64,000 bases of DNA from Microbacterium paraoxydans. Its GTDB lineage: Bacteria; Actinomycetota; Actinomycetes; Actinomycetales; Microbacteriaceae. The stretch lies in contig NZ_JAGTUK010000003.1 of the NCBI RefSeq assembly GCF_018224615.1, forward strand, positions 294,338 through 358,337. The letters run 5' to 3'. The position numbers and the translations under genes were made by a program. A model generated the notes under the pieces. It had not been told where the DNA came from. It made no database searches and saw nothing but the letters and a program-made list of their open reading frames with translations. This document shows positions 8,687 to 16,326 of this stretch, in pieces. Positions within the stretch are counted from its first letter, which is position 1; each line of letters begins with the position of its first letter.

Positions 8687-10690
8687 TCACATCACGTTTC
8701 CGATGTAGGAGTACTTGACGAAGACCTCGGAGGCGAGGCCGGACTCCTCCAGCACGCCCTGCACCGCGGTCATCATGTAGTTCGAGTCCCAGCCCATGTA
8801 GAGCGAGTGCGCGTCGTCGAGGCGGTCCCACTGGCCCTTCCAGGCCTGGTCGTCGTAGATGGGTCCGCCGTGTGCCGCGCAGTAGGCGACGGCCGCGTCC
8901 CGTGTGTCGGTCCAGGCGCGGCGGAACACGCGGTTGAAGAGGTGCTTGACGTCGTACACCTCCCAGCGCTCACCGCGGTACTCCACGTAGTCGAACTCGC
9001 GCTCCCACCCGGCCGGCCAGCCGCGCCGACGAACTGCGTCGAGGATCGGGGTGAGGCCGTCGTCGTCGATCTCCGGCAGGGCGGGCCGCGCCCAGATCCG
9101 CAGCAGCTCCGCGGTCAGCGCGACGGTGCGGGCGGTGATCGCGGCGGTGCCCCAGGCGGGAACGTCGGCGAGCTGGCGCGTGGCCGGCACCTCACTGCGC
9201 GCGTAGGCCTGGTCGCGCTTGACCGGGAACGACGCACCGAAGACGCGCTCCGTCAGCCCCTGCTCGAGCAGGGTGAGGTTGCCCAGCGTGGGGGCGAGGG
9301 CGCGGTGGCTGTTCTGTTCGTCCTCGCTGTACTCGCTCCACGGACGAATGCCATCACCCGACCAGGCGTCACCGGGGACCGCGGGCACGATGTGCTCGAC
9401 GTCGAAGCCGGCCGCGTCGTCGACACCTTCGAGTCGTCCGAGCACGTAGGCGGGGTACGGGAGCTCGCTGTACTTCAGGACGGCGCTCACGCGCTCGTCC
9501 GACGGCGTGATGCGCGCGATGGCCCTGGCGAGGGCGTCGTGACCGTGGGTGCGGGCGCGGCAGAGTCGCGCGACCAGTCGCTCGGTCGGGAGGTTCACCA
9601 GCGCGCGGCGCAGGTACATCGCCTGCAGCCACTCGAGCGTCTGCAGGAACTCGTCGCGATCGATACGGCCGCGGGCGTGGTCGCTGTATGCGCTCAGCAC
9701 CAGTGGATACGCGGCGCGCCCGAAGGTGTTCACGGCCCGCAGCTGCCGCGCGACCTCCTCGTCGGACTCCCGAGACGGGTCGAGCAGGATGCCGTAGATC
9801 TCCGCGAAATGACGCCAGTTCTCGGCGTCGGCCTGGAGGTGCGCGGCGTCGACGCGCGGGAAGGACTGGCGGAAGGCGCTGTAGACGCCGTGCTCGCCGT
9901 TCGCCGCGACCTCCCGCCCCGTGACCATGACGAGATAGTGACGCCAGAACGCACCGATCGCTTCGCCGGTGTGCTGCTCGATCGGCAGCCAGTAGCGCGT
10001 CTCCACCTCGACCTGCTCGGCGTGACTCAGACCCATCAGGATGTAGTTGTGGATCAGCTCGTGGTCTCGCAGCGGTTCGCCGGTGGAGTTGAGGCTCTCG
10101 AAGATCTGCTGCGCGTTGGCCCGCGAGCCGAGCGTGATCGAGACGTGCTCCAGGCGCTGCAGTCCGCGCCAGATCGCCGGGACCTCGTCGGCGTGGATCT
10201 GGCTGCGGAAGAAGGCGTAGTTGTCGTCGAATCGGGACTCGCGGTCGAGGTCGTCGCGGCGTTCGAGCACGACCGACTCGTACAGCTCGGCCCACGCGTC
10301 GTGCGGGCGCAGCTTCGTGCGTGCGGGATCGTCGGCGCGCACGAGCACACGGTTGAGTTCGGCAGCGAGTGCCGGATCGCTGTCGCGGACGGTGTGATGC
10401 AGTGCGGCGACGAGGAGCATGAGCGTCGTGATCCGCTGCTGCCCGTCGATCAGGATGAGGTCGGCGTCCTCGCCGGTGCCGTCCTCCGCGGAGAGGATCG
10501 AGCCGAGGAAGTGACGGTGTGCGTCGTCTTCCGCCGCGACCGTGCGGACATCCGAGAGGAGCCGTTCACAGCCCCCGATGTCCCACCGGTACTGGCGCTG
10601 ATACACGGGGACGACGATGGTCGTGCGTCCCGCCGCGAGCCATTCGATCGTGTTGACTGCTGTCGCCTCGACGTTGGTCGCGGTGCTCAT
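8687..10690 (-). CDS. DUF262 / DUF1524 (HNH) protein, GmrSD-like nuclease
   Basis: 667 residues from ATG 10688-10690. Residues about 25-100 hold the DUF262 ParB-like motifs VYQRQYRW and IDGQQRITTL, which bind or hydrolyse nucleotide and position DNA in GmrSD enzymes. The DUF1524 His-Me finger motif VEHIVP is near 430, followed by LGNLTLLEQ near 460. A further C-terminal region of about 150 residues (from WARPALPEI), rich in Trp and Tyr, is not recognised. GmrSD-type proteins are type IV restriction enzymes acting on modified phage DNA. The chosen start has GGAGG 13 bases upstream; an in-frame ATG 33 bases earlier is possible. Coupled to the hydrolase downstream. Confidence 0.82.
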   Translation of the reverse strand: MSTATNVEATAVNTIEWLAAGRTTIVVPVYQRQYRWDIGGCERLLSDVRTVAAEDDAHRHFLGSILSAEDGTGEDADLILIDGQQRITTLMLLVAALHHTVRDSDPALAAELNRVLVRADDPARTKLRPHDAWAELYESVVLERRDDLDRESRFDDNYAFFRSQIHADEVPAIWRGLQRLEHVSITLGSRANAQQIFESLNSTGEPLRDHELIHNYILMGLSHAEQVEVETRYWLPIEQHTGEAIGAFWRHYLVMVTGREVAANGEHGVYSAFRQSFPRVDAAHLQADAENWRHFAEIYGILLDPSRESDEEVARQLRAVNTFGRAAYPLVLSAYSDHARGRIDRDEFLQTLEWLQAMYLRRALVNLPTERLVARLCRARTHGHDALARAIARITPSDERVSAVLKYSELPYPAYVLGRLEGVDDAAGFDVEHIVPAVPGDAWSGDGIRPWSEYSEDEQNSHRALAPTLGNLTLLEQGLTERVFGASFPVKRDQAYARSEVPATRQLADVPAWGTAAITARTVALTAELLRIWARPALPEIDDDGLTPILDAVRRRGWPAGWEREFDYVEYRGERWEVYDVKHLFNRVFRRAWTDTRDAAVAYCAAHGGPIYDDQAWKGQWDRLDDAHSLYMGWDSNYMMTAVQGVLEESGLASEVFVKYSYIGNVM

Positions 10691-10748
10691 GCTGGTGTCT
10701 GATCCTCCCGTAGCGACGGGCATCGAGGACGCGCCTGATGCCCTGCCC

Positions 10749-10754
10749 AGTCTA
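10749..10754 (-). promoter_or_regulatory. -10 box TAGACT upstream of the DUF262 gene
   Basis: TAGACT on the minus strand lies about 58 bases before the preferred ATG at 10690. The leader it implies contains the GGAGG used to choose that start. Confidence 0.35.
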
Positions 10755-10800
10755 TTCGGTTATGCACGGCGGCCCTCCGGGGAAGCGGCGCGCCCCGCTG

Positions 10801-10819
10801 TTAGGCTTGCCTTATCAGG
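10801..10819 (+). promoter_or_regulatory. Candidate iron box (DtxR/IdeR-like)
   Basis: TTAGGCTTGCCTTATCAGG shares 12 of 19 positions with the actinobacterial DtxR consensus and contains the dyad TTAGGC-TT-GCCTTA. It lies 48 bases before the start of the putative Fe(II) oxygenase gene, where an iron-responsive repressor would overlap the promoter. The right half is weak. Confidence 0.35.
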
Positions 10820-10866
10820 GCCTGTTAAAACGTGCTGGCCCCCGATGAAAGGAACATGACTCGATC

Positions 10867-11640
10867 ATGGGATACATCAAGTCCGCAGCGCTGGAGGAGA
10901 AGGGCTTCGTCGTCCTCGACAGCTACGACCAGGAGGCCGACCCCAAGGAGTGGCTGGACGTCGAGTACAACGACTGGAAGTCCTCGGGCGACACCCGGTT
11001 CGCGCCCCTCGCCAGCGCTTTCGGCGACATCGAGTGCAACGGCTTCTGGAACCACAAGCCGCCGCGCACCGACAAGGACGGCGTGTGGATCGAATCCCAG
11101 GTCGCCAAGGCGCCGAACCTGACGCGTCGCGCTCAGGAGCCGGGCGCCAACGTCGGGCGGTGCCGCATCATCGAACTGCAGCCCACGCCCTACGGCGACT
11201 GCCTGTACAACCTGCACCAGGACGACAACAACCGCCTCAACCCCGACGGCACCGGCTGGGTCGTCCGCGGGTTCTTCAACCTGACCGACGACAAGGACAG
11301 CTACTTCGTCCTGCGTGAGAACCGCACCGACCCGAGCATCGAGTACCGCATTGCCCTGCCCGCAGGAGCGCAGCTGATCGTGGACACGCAGCGTCTGTGG
11401 CACGCCGCGACCCACAACGGCACCGATCCGCGCTACTGCCTGATCACCTCGTGGACCTCGGGCCCCGAGCTCGACGCGTACATCGAGAAGTACCACGGCA
11501 CCGACGACGTCCCGAACGTCGAGGTTCCGCAGGACGTGCTGGAGTTCGGCTACGCCGAGCAGGCCCGCAAGGACGCCGCCCGCGCCGCGTACTACGCCGC
11601 CAAGGGACAGCAGGTCAAGCAGGCCATGAGCGAGGCGTGA
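10867..11640 (+). CDS. Putative Fe(II)/2-oxoglutarate-type oxygenase, function unknown
   Basis: 257 residues. I do not recognise the exact family. A possible 2-His-1-carboxylate iron site is visible: HQDD near 117 (His-x-Asp) and LWHAATH near 177 (distal His), with an Arg in DPRYCLITSW about 11 residues later where 2-oxoglutarate is usually held. The spacing and order fit a double-stranded beta-helix oxygenase. The C-terminus is Ala/Lys-rich and probably helical. AAAGGA lies 13 bases before ATG 10867. The iron-box-like site upstream fits an iron-dependent enzyme. It is followed by a strong terminator and stands alone. Confidence 0.6.
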   Translation: MGYIKSAALEEKGFVVLDSYDQEADPKEWLDVEYNDWKSSGDTRFAPLASAFGDIECNGFWNHKPPRTDKDGVWIESQVAKAPNLTRRAQEPGANVGRCRIIELQPTPYGDCLYNLHQDDNNRLNPDGTGWVVRGFFNLTDDKDSYFVLRENRTDPSIEYRIALPAGAQLIVDTQRLWHAATHNGTDPRYCLITSWTSGPELDAYIEKYHGTDDVPNVEVPQDVLEFGYAEQARKDAARAAYYAAKGQQVKQAMSEA

Positions 11641-11657
11641 TCCTCCTCTGATGGACG

Positions 11658-11689
11658 CGAAGGCCCCGGTCGTTCGACCGGGGCCTTCG
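11658..11689. terminator. Terminator after the oxygenase gene
   Basis: Hairpin with 13-15 base arms (CGAAGGCCCCGGTCG and its complement), very short loop, tail TTCGTCGTGG. Same core as the terminators at 7054 and 30441. Confidence 0.82.
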
Positions 11690-11691
11690 TC

Positions 11692-11718
11692 GTGGAATCA
11701 CACGCTTGTGATTTCCAC
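11692..11718. repeat. Inverted repeat in the DUF3145 promoter region
   Basis: GTGGAA-TCACA-CGCT-TGTGA-TTTCCAC: a perfect TCACA/TGTGA dyad with longer flanking arms broken by one extra T. It follows the terminator directly and lies 94 bases before DUF3145, so it may be an operator or an added terminator stem. Confidence 0.4.
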
Positions 11719-11811
11719 GGAACTCGGCGAGAATGGGCGCACAACCGCATACTCTCGCCACTTCGTGGTTCAGGTCGTAGGGGAAGACGCACCTGATGAA
11801 ACGGAGAGATC

Positions 11812-12315
11812 ATGGCGACGGCTTACGCACGCGGAGTGGTGTTCATCCACTCGGCGCCTCGCGCGCTCTGCCCGCACCTGGAATGGGCGGTCGGTCGCGC
11901 TATCGGGCGTGCGGTGAACTTCGACTGGACGGAGCAGCCGGTCCTCGACGGTGCCCGCCGCGCCGAGTTCTACTGGGACGGTCCGGTCGGCACCGGCGCC
12001 GCGCTCGCGACCGCGATCCGTGGCTGGGAGCACCTGCGTTTCGAGGTGACGGAGGATCCCACGCCCCGCAGCGACGGCGGCCGTTGGCTGCACACCCCCG
12101 ATCTCGGAATCCACTACGCGCAGACCGACGCCGCGGGCAACATCGTGATCGGTGAGGACCGCATCCGCTACGCCATGGAGATCGCCGCCGGCAACGTTGT
12201 CGAGCTGCAGCGCGAGCTCGACATCGCGCTTGGCTCCGCGTGGGATGAGGAACTCGAGCCCTTCCGCCACGCCAGTGACGACGCGCGCGTCGTCTGGCTC
12301 CACAAGGTCGGCTGA
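11812..12315 (+). CDS. DUF3145 family protein
   Basis: 167 residues, the usual length of DUF3145. Begins MATAYARGVVFIHSAPRALC and contains the family-typical CPHLEWAVGRA and WEHLRFEVTEDP. The family is found in actinobacteria and has no known function; the protein is predicted soluble. The start ATG has GGAGAG 4 bases upstream. It stands alone, bounded by an inverted repeat upstream and a bidirectional terminator downstream. Confidence 0.9.
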   Translation: MATAYARGVVFIHSAPRALCPHLEWAVGRAIGRAVNFDWTEQPVLDGARRAEFYWDGPVGTGAALATAIRGWEHLRFEVTEDPTPRSDGGRWLHTPDLGIHYAQTDAAGNIVIGEDRIRYAMEIAAGNVVELQRELDIALGSAWDEELEPFRHASDDARVVWLHKVG

Positions 12316-12406
12316 CCGGCCCCGCAGACCGGGGGCGTGGGAGGCGTGAGTATCGGATTCCGGTGAGTCATCCCGGACGCTGAGAAGACGTATCCCCGCC
12401 CCGCCC

Positions 12407-12448
12407 GACGAAGACCCCGCCGCCGATCGCCGCGACGGGGTCTTCGTC
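12407..12448. terminator. Bidirectional terminator between DUF3145 and the MocR gene
   Basis: GACGAAGACCCCG (12407-12419) pairs with CGGGGTCTTCGTC (12436-12448) around a 16-base loop that can itself pair partly. It separates two convergent genes. Confidence 0.8.
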
Positions 12449-12449
12449 G

Positions 12450-13853
12450 TCAGATGACGGCGGCGTGGCGCAGGTCGTCGGCGGGTTGCCGGCTCCCGCC
12501 CACGAGATCGCACCAGGCCACGGCGAGGCGGCTCATCGCCTCCGTGGTCCTCTCCGGCGGCAGGGTGATGGGGATGCGGAGACGGCGCTCCAGCACGCCA
12601 CCGGTGGTGAAGCGCGGGCCGGGCGGGAGGATCAGCCCCCGCTCGCGCGCGGAGAGCGACAGCGCGGTCGACACCGGAGCGCCGAGATCGATCCAGGCCG
12701 AGAGCCCGCCCGGTGTGGCAGGCATGCGAACGCCGGGGAGATCCGCCAGGCCGGCGGCGACGGCGGCGCGTCCGGCGGTCAGGCGTCGGCGCACGTGGCT
12801 GGTCAGCGCGGGGACGTCGCGCAGGAGCTCCACGGCGATGCACTGCTCCAGCAGCGCGGTGCCCAGCTCGAACGAGGGCCGGACGGCGAGCAGACGGGCG
12901 ACCACGGAGCGCTCGGCGCGGATCCAGCCGATGCGCATCCCGCCCCACGCGATCTTCGACATGGAGCCGACGGTGATCACGTGCGGCCCGCCCGCGGCGA
13001 GAGGGACCGGCGCCCAGCCGCGGTCGATGTCGAGCTCGGCGGTGGTCTCGTCGACGATCAGCGAAGTGCCCACGTGGCGCGCGGTGGCGGCGATGCGCGA
13101 CCGATCCTCCTGAGGAAGAGTGGCGCCCGTGGGGTTGTGGAAGTCGGGGATGAGGTACGCGACGTGCGGGCGGGCGCTCAGCAGGGTCTCCGTGACGTGG
13201 CGGGTGTCCCAGCCCTCGGCGTCCACCGGGGTGGGCACGAGGCGGTAGCCGTGCCGGTGGAGGGCCTCCAGGGCGTGCGGGAAGGTCGGCTGTTCGACGA
13301 GGGCGCGTTCGCCACGTCGCCCGATGGCGGTGAGGATCAGGTTCACGGCATTCAGGGCGCCCGAGGTCACGATGATCTCGTCCGCAGAGGTGTCGGCTCC
13401 GCGCTCCGTGAAGCGTTGCGCGATCAGTTCCCTGAGTTCGGGAAGACCCTGGAGCGAGTAGCCGCTCGTGCCGCGCAGGGAAGCCAGGCGCGGGAGCGAG
13501 CGGACCGTGGCGTCGTAGAGGCCGGGGGTCGAGTCCATGGAGGCGATCGCGAGGTCGATCGCGTCGTCGTCGCTGTGCTCACCGGGCAGCGCGCTGCCGT
13601 GGGGGAGAGCGACGCGGGTGCTGCCGCCGTGTCGACGGGTGACGTAGCCGTCCGCCTCCAAGAGCCCGTACGCGCGCGTGACGGTCGAACGGGAGCGGCG
13701 CAGCTCGACAGCGAGCGCTCGCTCGCTCGGCAGCCGTTCGCCCACCGTGAGCCGCCCGTCGAGTATGAGCGCCTTGATCTGATCGGCCATGCCACTGGCG
13801 GACACACCGGCCACGCTGTGCGCGCCGAGCTGTTCCACGAGTCGTGAGGACAT
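12450..13853 (-). CDS. MocR-type (GntR + aminotransferase) transcription regulator, YczR-like
   Basis: 467 residues. The N-terminal winged helix (about 20-85, with GERLPSERALAVEL and YGLLEADGYV) is GntR-like. The remainder is a fold-type I aminotransferase domain with the PLP Lys in SMSKIAWGG near 297 and an NPTG motif near 240. Such MocR proteins sense PLP or amino compounds and bind direct repeats. The divergent neighbour is a YczE-type membrane protein, the pairing that defines the YczR subgroup. Start ATG 13851-13853; an upstream in-frame GTG (13895) would put coding sequence inside the inverted repeat and is less likely. Confidence 0.85.
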   Translation of the reverse strand: MSSRLVEQLGAHSVAGVSASGMADQIKALILDGRLTVGERLPSERALAVELRRSRSTVTRAYGLLEADGYVTRRHGGSTRVALPHGSALPGEHSDDDAIDLAIASMDSTPGLYDATVRSLPRLASLRGTSGYSLQGLPELRELIAQRFTERGADTSADEIIVTSGALNAVNLILTAIGRRGERALVEQPTFPHALEALHRHGYRLVPTPVDAEGWDTRHVTETLLSARPHVAYLIPDFHNPTGATLPQEDRSRIAATARHVGTSLIVDETTAELDIDRGWAPVPLAAGGPHVITVGSMSKIAWGGMRIGWIRAERSVVARLLAVRPSFELGTALLEQCIAVELLRDVPALTSHVRRRLTAGRAAVAAGLADLPGVRMPATPGGLSAWIDLGAPVSTALSLSARERGLILPPGPRFTTGGVLERRLRIPITLPPERTTEAMSRLAVAWCDLVGGSRQPADDLRHAAVI

Positions 13854-13869
13854 GCCTCCAGCATGCCGC

Positions 13870-13909
13870 AAAGTGGACTGCGGAATGCAGGCCACTTTTG
13901 CGCCAGTGG
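13870..13909. promoter_or_regulatory. Candidate MocR operator in the divergent promoter
   Basis: AAAGTGG (13870-13876) and CCACTTT (13892-13898) form an inverted repeat with an inner TGC/GCA pair. AGTGG also recurs in direct orientation at 13872 and 13905, 33 bases apart, or about three helical turns. MocR regulators are known to bind direct repeats with such spacing. Confidence 0.45.
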
Positions 13910-13948
13910 TCTCACCGGTCGACGATGTGGCCGTTCCACCATGGAGTC

Positions 13949-14611
13949 ATGCTGCTGCGCTCCGTTCTCCTGCCCATCCGCGCCACGAGCCGTCGTGATC
14001 TGGCGGAGCGTCTGGTCCAGCTCGTGATCGGGCTCGTGCTCTACGGAGTCGCGCTGGCCTTCATGGTCCGCGGGGGCATCGGAGTCGCGCCGTGGGACGT
14101 GCTCGCCCTCGGTGTCGCAGGCAAGGGCGGCATCGGGTACGGCACCGTGACGGTACTGGTGTCGATCGTGGTGCTGCTGTTGTGGATTCCTCTGCGACAG
14201 CGCCTCGGCCTGGGCACAGTGCTCAACGCACTCCTGATCGGGCCCAGCGCCGACCTCGCGCTGCTGGTGCTGCCCGCCCCGTCGACCGTGTGGGTCGGGG
14301 CGCCCATGTTCGTGTTCGGCCTGGTTCTGCTCGCCTTCGCTACCGGGCTGTACATCGCGGCAGAGTTCGGTCCGGGGCCGCGAGACGGGCTGATGACCGG
14401 GCTCGTTCGGACCACGGGATGGCCGGTCTGGCTCGCCAGGACCGTCATCGAAGGCTCTGTGCTCCTGATCGGCTTCCTCCTGGGCGGCCCGGTGGGTGTC
14501 GGGACGGTGCTGTTCGCCTTCGGCGTCGGTCCGCTCATCGGCGTGTTCCTGCCCCGCATCGAGCGCCGCCGCCGGGCGCGGTCGCAGCGGCTGGCGGTGG
14601 CGACACCCTGA
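13949..14611 (+). CDS. YczE/YyaS/YitT-family membrane protein
   Basis: 220 residues from ATG 13949 with about five or six hydrophobic helices and a charged, Arg-rich end (IERRRRARS). Contains GGIGVAPWDVLALG near 42 and GPGPRDGLMTGL near 145, both characteristic of the YczE family. The substrate is not known; regulon studies link the family to MocR-type regulators. The divergent MocR gene would control it. An in-frame ATG at 13925 is a possible alternative start. Confidence 0.82.
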   Translation: MLLRSVLLPIRATSRRDLAERLVQLVIGLVLYGVALAFMVRGGIGVAPWDVLALGVAGKGGIGYGTVTVLVSIVVLLLWIPLRQRLGLGTVLNALLIGPSADLALLVLPAPSTVWVGAPMFVFGLVLLAFATGLYIAAEFGPGPRDGLMTGLVRTTGWPVWLARTVIEGSVLLIGFLLGGPVGVGTVLFAFGVGPLIGVFLPRIERRRRARSQRLAVATP

Positions 14612-14626
14612 GCGGCTCGGGCAGAC

Positions 14627-14660
14627 GAAGAGGCCCCCGGGGTGTCCCGGGGGCCTCTTC
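14627..14660. terminator. Bidirectional terminator between yczE-type gene and fabF
   Basis: GAAGAGGCCCCCGGG pairs with CCCGGGGGCCTCTTC around GTGT. Located between convergent genes. Confidence 0.85.
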
Positions 14661-14675
14661 CTATCCGTGCGGAGA

Positions 14676-15914
14676 TCAGTCTGCGCTGCCCACCACGAGC
14701 ACCGCGTTGTGACCACCGAACCCGAACGAGTTGCTGATCGCGTACTGCGGTCCGTCGCCGAGCGGCGTGGGCTCGCCCGACAGGCGGAACGGGACCTCCG
14801 GGTCGGGCTCGGTCATGTTGATCGTGGGAGGAGCCACCCGATCCCGCAGCGCGAGGATCGAGAAGATCGCCTCCAGCGCCCCCGTGCCGCCTAGGAGGTG
14901 GCCGGTCGACGCCTTGGTCGCCGACACCGGAATCTCGTCGATCCGGTCGCCGAAGACCTTCTTGAGTGCCGTGTACTCATTCGGGTCGCCGACCGGAGTC
15001 GAGGTGGCGTGGGCATTGATGTGCGTGATCTGGTCGGCGGTGATCCCGGCCTCCTCGAGAGCCTGGGTGACCGCGCGGGCGGCACCGTTCCCCTCAGGGT
15101 CGTTGCCGGTGATGTGGTAGGCGTCGGCCGTCACACCGCCGCCGAGGATGTAGCCGTAGATCTTCGCCCCGCGAGCCTTCGCGTGCTCCTCGGTCTCGAG
15201 GATGAGTGCGGCAGCGCCCTCGCCCATGACGAAGCCGTCGCGGTCGATCGCGCCGGGACGCGACGCGTGGGCGGGGTCGTCGTTGCGGCGGGAGAGAGCT
15301 TGGGCGGAGGCGAACGCCGCCATCGTGATCGGGTGGATCGCCGACTCGGTACCCCCGGCGATCACCACGTCCGCAAGGCCCTCCTGGAGGTGATGGAACG
15401 CGTGGATGAGGGACTCGGTGCTCGACGCGCAGGCGCTGACCACGGTCTGGGCATAGGCGCGAGCTTCGAACTGCAGGGACAGGTTGCCCGCCGCAGCGTT
15501 CGGCATCAGCATCGGGACCGTGAGCGGCATGACGCGGCGGGGCCCCTTCTCGCGCAGCGTGTCCCAGGCGTCGAGCAGGGTCCACAGGCCGCCGATGCCG
15601 GTCGCGAAGTCGACGCCGAGACGCTCGGGAGCCACCTCGGGGGAGCCGGCGTCGGCCCAGGCCTCACGAGCCGCGATCAGCGCGAACTGCGATGACGGGT
15701 CGAGGCGCTTGGCTTCGTGGCGGGGGAGCACTTCCTCGGGACGAACGATCGCCGACGCGGCGAAGGTGACGGGGAGCTCGTACTCCTGCACCCAGTCGTG
15801 CTCGATCGTGCGGGTGCCGGATACTCCGGCGAGCAGGTTGGTCCAGTTCTCCGGAGCCGTCCCGCCGATGGCGGACGTGGCGCCGATGCCGGTGACGACG
15901 ATGCGCTTGGTCAT
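14676..15914 (-). CDS. fabF: Beta-ketoacyl-ACP synthase II (FabF)
   Basis: 412 residues, normal for FabF. Thiolase fold with Cys-His-His: nucleophile in VVSACASS near 158, His in INAHATSTPVGD near 298, and a second His in STGHLLGG near 336. It condenses malonyl-ACP with growing acyl-ACP. Start ATG 15912-15914 (MTKRIVVTGIG), with GGAACC upstream. Last gene of fabD-fabH-acpP-fabF; a stem-loop sits in the 94-base gap after acpP. Ends at a terminator. Confidence 0.95.
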   Translation of the reverse strand: MTKRIVVTGIGATSAIGGTAPENWTNLLAGVSGTRTIEHDWVQEYELPVTFAASAIVRPEEVLPRHEAKRLDPSSQFALIAAREAWADAGSPEVAPERLGVDFATGIGGLWTLLDAWDTLREKGPRRVMPLTVPMLMPNAAAGNLSLQFEARAYAQTVVSACASSTESLIHAFHHLQEGLADVVIAGGTESAIHPITMAAFASAQALSRRNDDPAHASRPGAIDRDGFVMGEGAAALILETEEHAKARGAKIYGYILGGGVTADAYHITGNDPEGNGAARAVTQALEEAGITADQITHINAHATSTPVGDPNEYTALKKVFGDRIDEIPVSATKASTGHLLGGTGALEAIFSILALRDRVAPPTINMTEPDPEVPFRLSGEPTPLGDGPQYAISNSFGFGGHNAVLVVGSAD

Positions 15915-15965
15915 GAAGGTGGTTCCTTGTCGGACGGGAGTCGTGCGGGAGATGGGCAGAGCGGA

Positions 15966-16000
15966 GGATGCCACGCCCCGCCGTTGCGGGGGTGGCATCC
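15966..16000 (-). promoter_or_regulatory. Stem-loop between acpP and fabF
   Basis: GGATGCCACGCCCCGC pairs with GCGGGGGTGGCATCC with one bulged base and loop CGTT. It lies inside the operon, where a partial terminator or RNA-stabilising stem could give more acpP than fabF message. Confidence 0.55.
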
Positions 16001-16008
16001 TGCCGTGG

Positions 16009-16257
16009 TTACTCCTGGCCCGCGACGATGAAGTTGACCGCGTCGCCGACGGTCTTGAGGTTCTTCACCTCGTCGTCGGGGATGGTCACGCCGAACTTCT
16101 CCTCGGCGTTGACGACGATCGTCATCATCGAGATCGAGTCGATGTCGAGGTCGTCGGTGAACGACTTCTCCAGGGCGACCTCGGAGGCGTTGATGCCGGT
16201 CTCGTCGGTGATGAGCTCTGCGAGGCCGGCGAGGACCTCATCGTTGGTGAAAGCCAT
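16009..16257 (-). CDS. acpP: Acyl carrier protein
   Basis: 82 residues, acidic, four-helix ACP. The phosphopantetheine attachment Ser lies in DIDSISMMT near residue 41; the canonical motif is DSLD/DSLS, so the residue after Ser is Ile rather than Leu, as often in actinobacteria. It carries acyl chains between FabD, FabH, FabF and the reductases. It lies between fabH and fabF on the same strand; a strong GAAAGAGGAAG ribosome binding region precedes the ATG. Confidence 0.95.
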   Translation of the reverse strand: MAFTNDEVLAGLAELITDETGINASEVALEKSFTDDLDIDSISMMTIVVNAEEKFGVTIPDDEVKNLKTVGDAVNFIVAGQE

Positions 16258-16326
16258 AGTGGTCTTCCTCTTTCTTACGGGGTGTATTAGGAACCGTGGA
16301 ACAGTCTAGGGAAGGTGGGCGCGGAG

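Noticed and set aside
10832..11122. Alternative plus-strand frame overlapping the oxygenase start
   Set aside because: Ser/Arg-rich out-of-frame translation, no similarity; the oxygenase frame is longer and carries ordered motifs.
13853..13895. GTG 13895 as start of the MocR gene
   Set aside because: It would place the first codons inside the operator-like inverted repeat and adds residues without family match.
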